From: Streptomyces sp. NRRL S-244
GTDB lineage: Bacteria > Actinomycetota > Actinomycetes > Streptomycetales > Streptomycetaceae
NCBI RefSeq assembly: GCF_000717915.1
Contig: NZ_JOCX01000026.1
Coordinates: forward strand, 1-64,000
DNA length: 64,000 bases
Direction: 5' to 3'
Positions 62,737 through 64,000 of this stretch are shown piece after piece; position 1 is the first letter of the stretch, and each line of letters starts with the position of its first letter. The notes below the pieces were generated by a model. That model did not search any database. It was given only the letters and a program-made list of their open reading frames with translations, and had not been told where the DNA came from. The translations under genes were made by a program, and so were the position numbers.

Positions 62737-64000
62737 GTGAGTGAAACAACCGTACGCACCACCCGTCCCTCCCCGTCCGCCCCGACGGGCCGCCCGGCCA
62801 CCGCGCCCGGCCCGGCCGCGATCGGCCCGCTCGGGCTCTTCACCGTGCTGCTCGGCGCGGCTCTGCCCCTGATCGACTTCTTCATCGTCAACGTGGCGCT
62901 GCCCGCCATCGACAGCGACCTCGCGGCGGGCCCCGCCACGCTGGAACTGATCGTCGGCGGCTACGGCGTCGCGTACGCCGTGCTCCTCGTGCTCGGCGGC
63001 CGCCTCGGCGACATGGCCGGACGGCGCCGGCTCTTCCTGATCGGCATGGCCGCCTTCGGCGTCACCTCGCTCCTCTGCGGGCTGGCACCCACCGCCTGGA
63101 CCCTGGTCGGGGCGCGGGTGACGCAGGGCGCCGCGGCCGCGCTGATGCTGCCGCAGGTGCTCGCCACCATCCAGGCGACCACCCAGGGGCCGCGCCGGGC
63201 CCGGGCGATGAGCCTGTACGGGGCCACCGCCGGTCTGTCCATGGTCGCCGGGCAGATCCTGGGCGGCGTCCTGGTCGCCGCCGACGTCGCCGGCTTCGGC
63301 TGGCGCTCGGTGTTCCTGGTCAACGTTCCGGTCGTGGTCCTCGGGCTGGTGCTCGCCACCCGTGCCGTACCGGAGACCCGCTCGGACCGGCCGGCCTCGG
63401 TCGACGTACCGGGGACGCTGCTGCTCGCCCTGTCCCTGGTGTCCCTGCTGCTGCCGCTGACCGAGGGCCGGGCCGCCGGCTGGCCGCTGTGGACGTGGGT
63501 GTCGCTCGCGGTCTTCCCGTTCGCCGCCACGGCCTTCTACCGGACCGAGCGCCGTGCCGACCGGCTCGGCCGCACCCCGCTGGTGCCCCCGAGCCTGCTG
63601 CGCCTGCAGTCGCTGCGGCGGGGCCTGGTCCTGCTGGTGCCGTTCTCGATCGGCTTCAGCGGTTTCATGTTCGTCATCGCGGTGGTCCTCCAGCAGGGCC
63701 TGCGGATGGGCCCGGTGGAGGCCGGACTGGCGCTGGTGCCGATGGCGCTGGCCTTCTTCGCGGCCTCGCTCGCCGGGCCGCGGCTGGTCGGCCGGTTCGG
63801 GAGCCGCGTCGTCACCGCGGGCGGCGTCCTCCAGGGCGTCGGCGTCACCCTGCTCCTCCTCGCCGTCCTGCGCGGATGGCCGGATCTCGGGCTGATGTCG
63901 CTGGCTCCGGGCGTGGCCGTGGCCGGCCTCGGCCAGGGGCTCCAACTGCCCGTCCTGATGCGGCTGATGCTGTCCGACGTACCGGCCGACCGGGCGGGCG
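62737..64000 (+). CDS. MFS drug-efflux transporter, DHA2 (EmrB/QacA) type, 3'-truncated by window end
   Basis: The first 421 residues of a proton-driven exporter. A cytoplasmic Pro/Thr-rich lead is followed by the 14-helix DHA2 pattern: LIDFFIVNVALPAIDSDL (TM1 with motif D1), LGGRLGDMAGRRRLFLIG (motif A), and GATAGLSMVAGQILGGVL with GWRSVFLVNVPV (motif C region). About eleven helices are present before the sequence ends, so the rest lies beyond the window. The GTG start has only a weak AGGG ribosome site. Control by the divergent XRE regulator through the paired boxes is likely. Confidence 0.9.
   Translation, partial: MSETTVRTTRPSPSAPTGRPATAPGPAAIGPLGLFTVLLGAALPLIDFFIVNVALPAIDSDLAAGPATLELIVGGYGVAYAVLLVLGGRLGDMAGRRRLFLIGMAAFGVTSLLCGLAPTAWTLVGARVTQGAAAALMLPQVLATIQATTQGPRRARAMSLYGATAGLSMVAGQILGGVLVAADVAGFGWRSVFLVNVPVVVLGLVLATRAVPETRSDRPASVDVPGTLLLALSLVSLLLPLTEGRAAGWPLWTWVSLAVFPFAATAFYRTERRADRLGRTPLVPPSLLRLQSLRRGLVLLVPFSIGFSGFMFVIAVVLQQGLRMGPVEAGLALVPMALAFFAASLAGPRLVGRFGSRVVTAGGVLQGVGVTLLLLAVLRGWPDLGLMSLAPGVAVAGLGQGLQLPVLMRLMLSDVPADRAG

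Overview
The window is a typical stretch of a Streptomyces-type actinomycete chromosome. Evidence for this is the very high GC content with strong third-position G/C bias, the many GTG starts and the dense mix of strands. The gene families also fit: a rodlin, a GH19 chitinase behind DasR-like operators, a LAL regulator, SpoIIE-type PP2C phosphatases, LtrA, HelD and a P-domain subtilisin. I assign no species. I saw no rRNA, tRNA, CRISPR array, transposase, integrase or phage module.

Layout. 0.3-7.2 kb: secreted subtilisin, LAL-type LuxR regulator, GH19 chitinase, rodlin, DUF5302-like protein. 7.4-12 kb: ketopantoate reductase, a small conserved protein, RpiR regulator, then a SpoIIE phosphatase beside a stand-alone MASE1 membrane sensor. 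12-21.7 kb: GH89 alpha-N-acetylglucosaminidase, RDD membrane protein, secreted PLD-like enzyme, dimethylargininase, secreted unknown, esterase, RraA-like protein. 21.7-29.4 kb: secreted peptidase-like hydrolase, surface-type repeat protein, acyl-CoA synthetase, ABM monooxygenase, IclR regulator, hemerythrin. 29.4-31.6 kb: a cyanate detoxification cluster with a divergent LysR regulator, beta-carbonic anhydrase and cyanase. 31.6-35.8 kb: TetR/amidase divergon, ArsR-like regulator, YdbC-like aldo/keto reductase. 35.8-40.9 kb: PepSY-like protein divergent from a two-component system, then a three-gene operon with a sigma-region-4-like regulator. 40.9-50.4 kb: serine hydrolase, a 1323-residue XRE/STAND/WD40 regulator, a beta/gamma-crystallin-type secreted protein, PAS-GAF-PP2C phosphatase, EEP phosphodiesterase. 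50.3-54.7 kb: MazG/ATP-grasp pair, SnoaL-like protein, PadR with SGNH hydrolase, LtrA. 54.7-58.0 kb: a membrane-protein plus STAND-like ATPase cassette in which an in-frame TGA separates the ATPase from its C-terminal part. 58.1-64 kb: Asp/Glu racemase, a CxxC mini-protein, a HelD/HelR-type RNA polymerase-associated ATPase, and an XRE regulator divergent from an MFS efflux pump that runs off the window.

How the genes work together. Most units are one to three genes with their own regulator and hairpin terminators. Several regulator/target pairs have visible operators: DasR-like sites before the chitinase, a perfect 18-bp palindrome between tetR and the amidase, a dyad between the LysR regulator and the cyanate genes, and paired CTGGTACCAG-type boxes between the XRE regulator and the MFS gene.

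The most unusual items are (1) the ATPase cassette with its in-frame TGA, (2) tandem repeats that copy the final codons plus stop codon of the RDD gene five times, with a similar post-stop minisatellite after the chitinase, and (3) hexanucleotide tracts encoding Gly-Thr or Gly-Ser linkers in three signalling genes.
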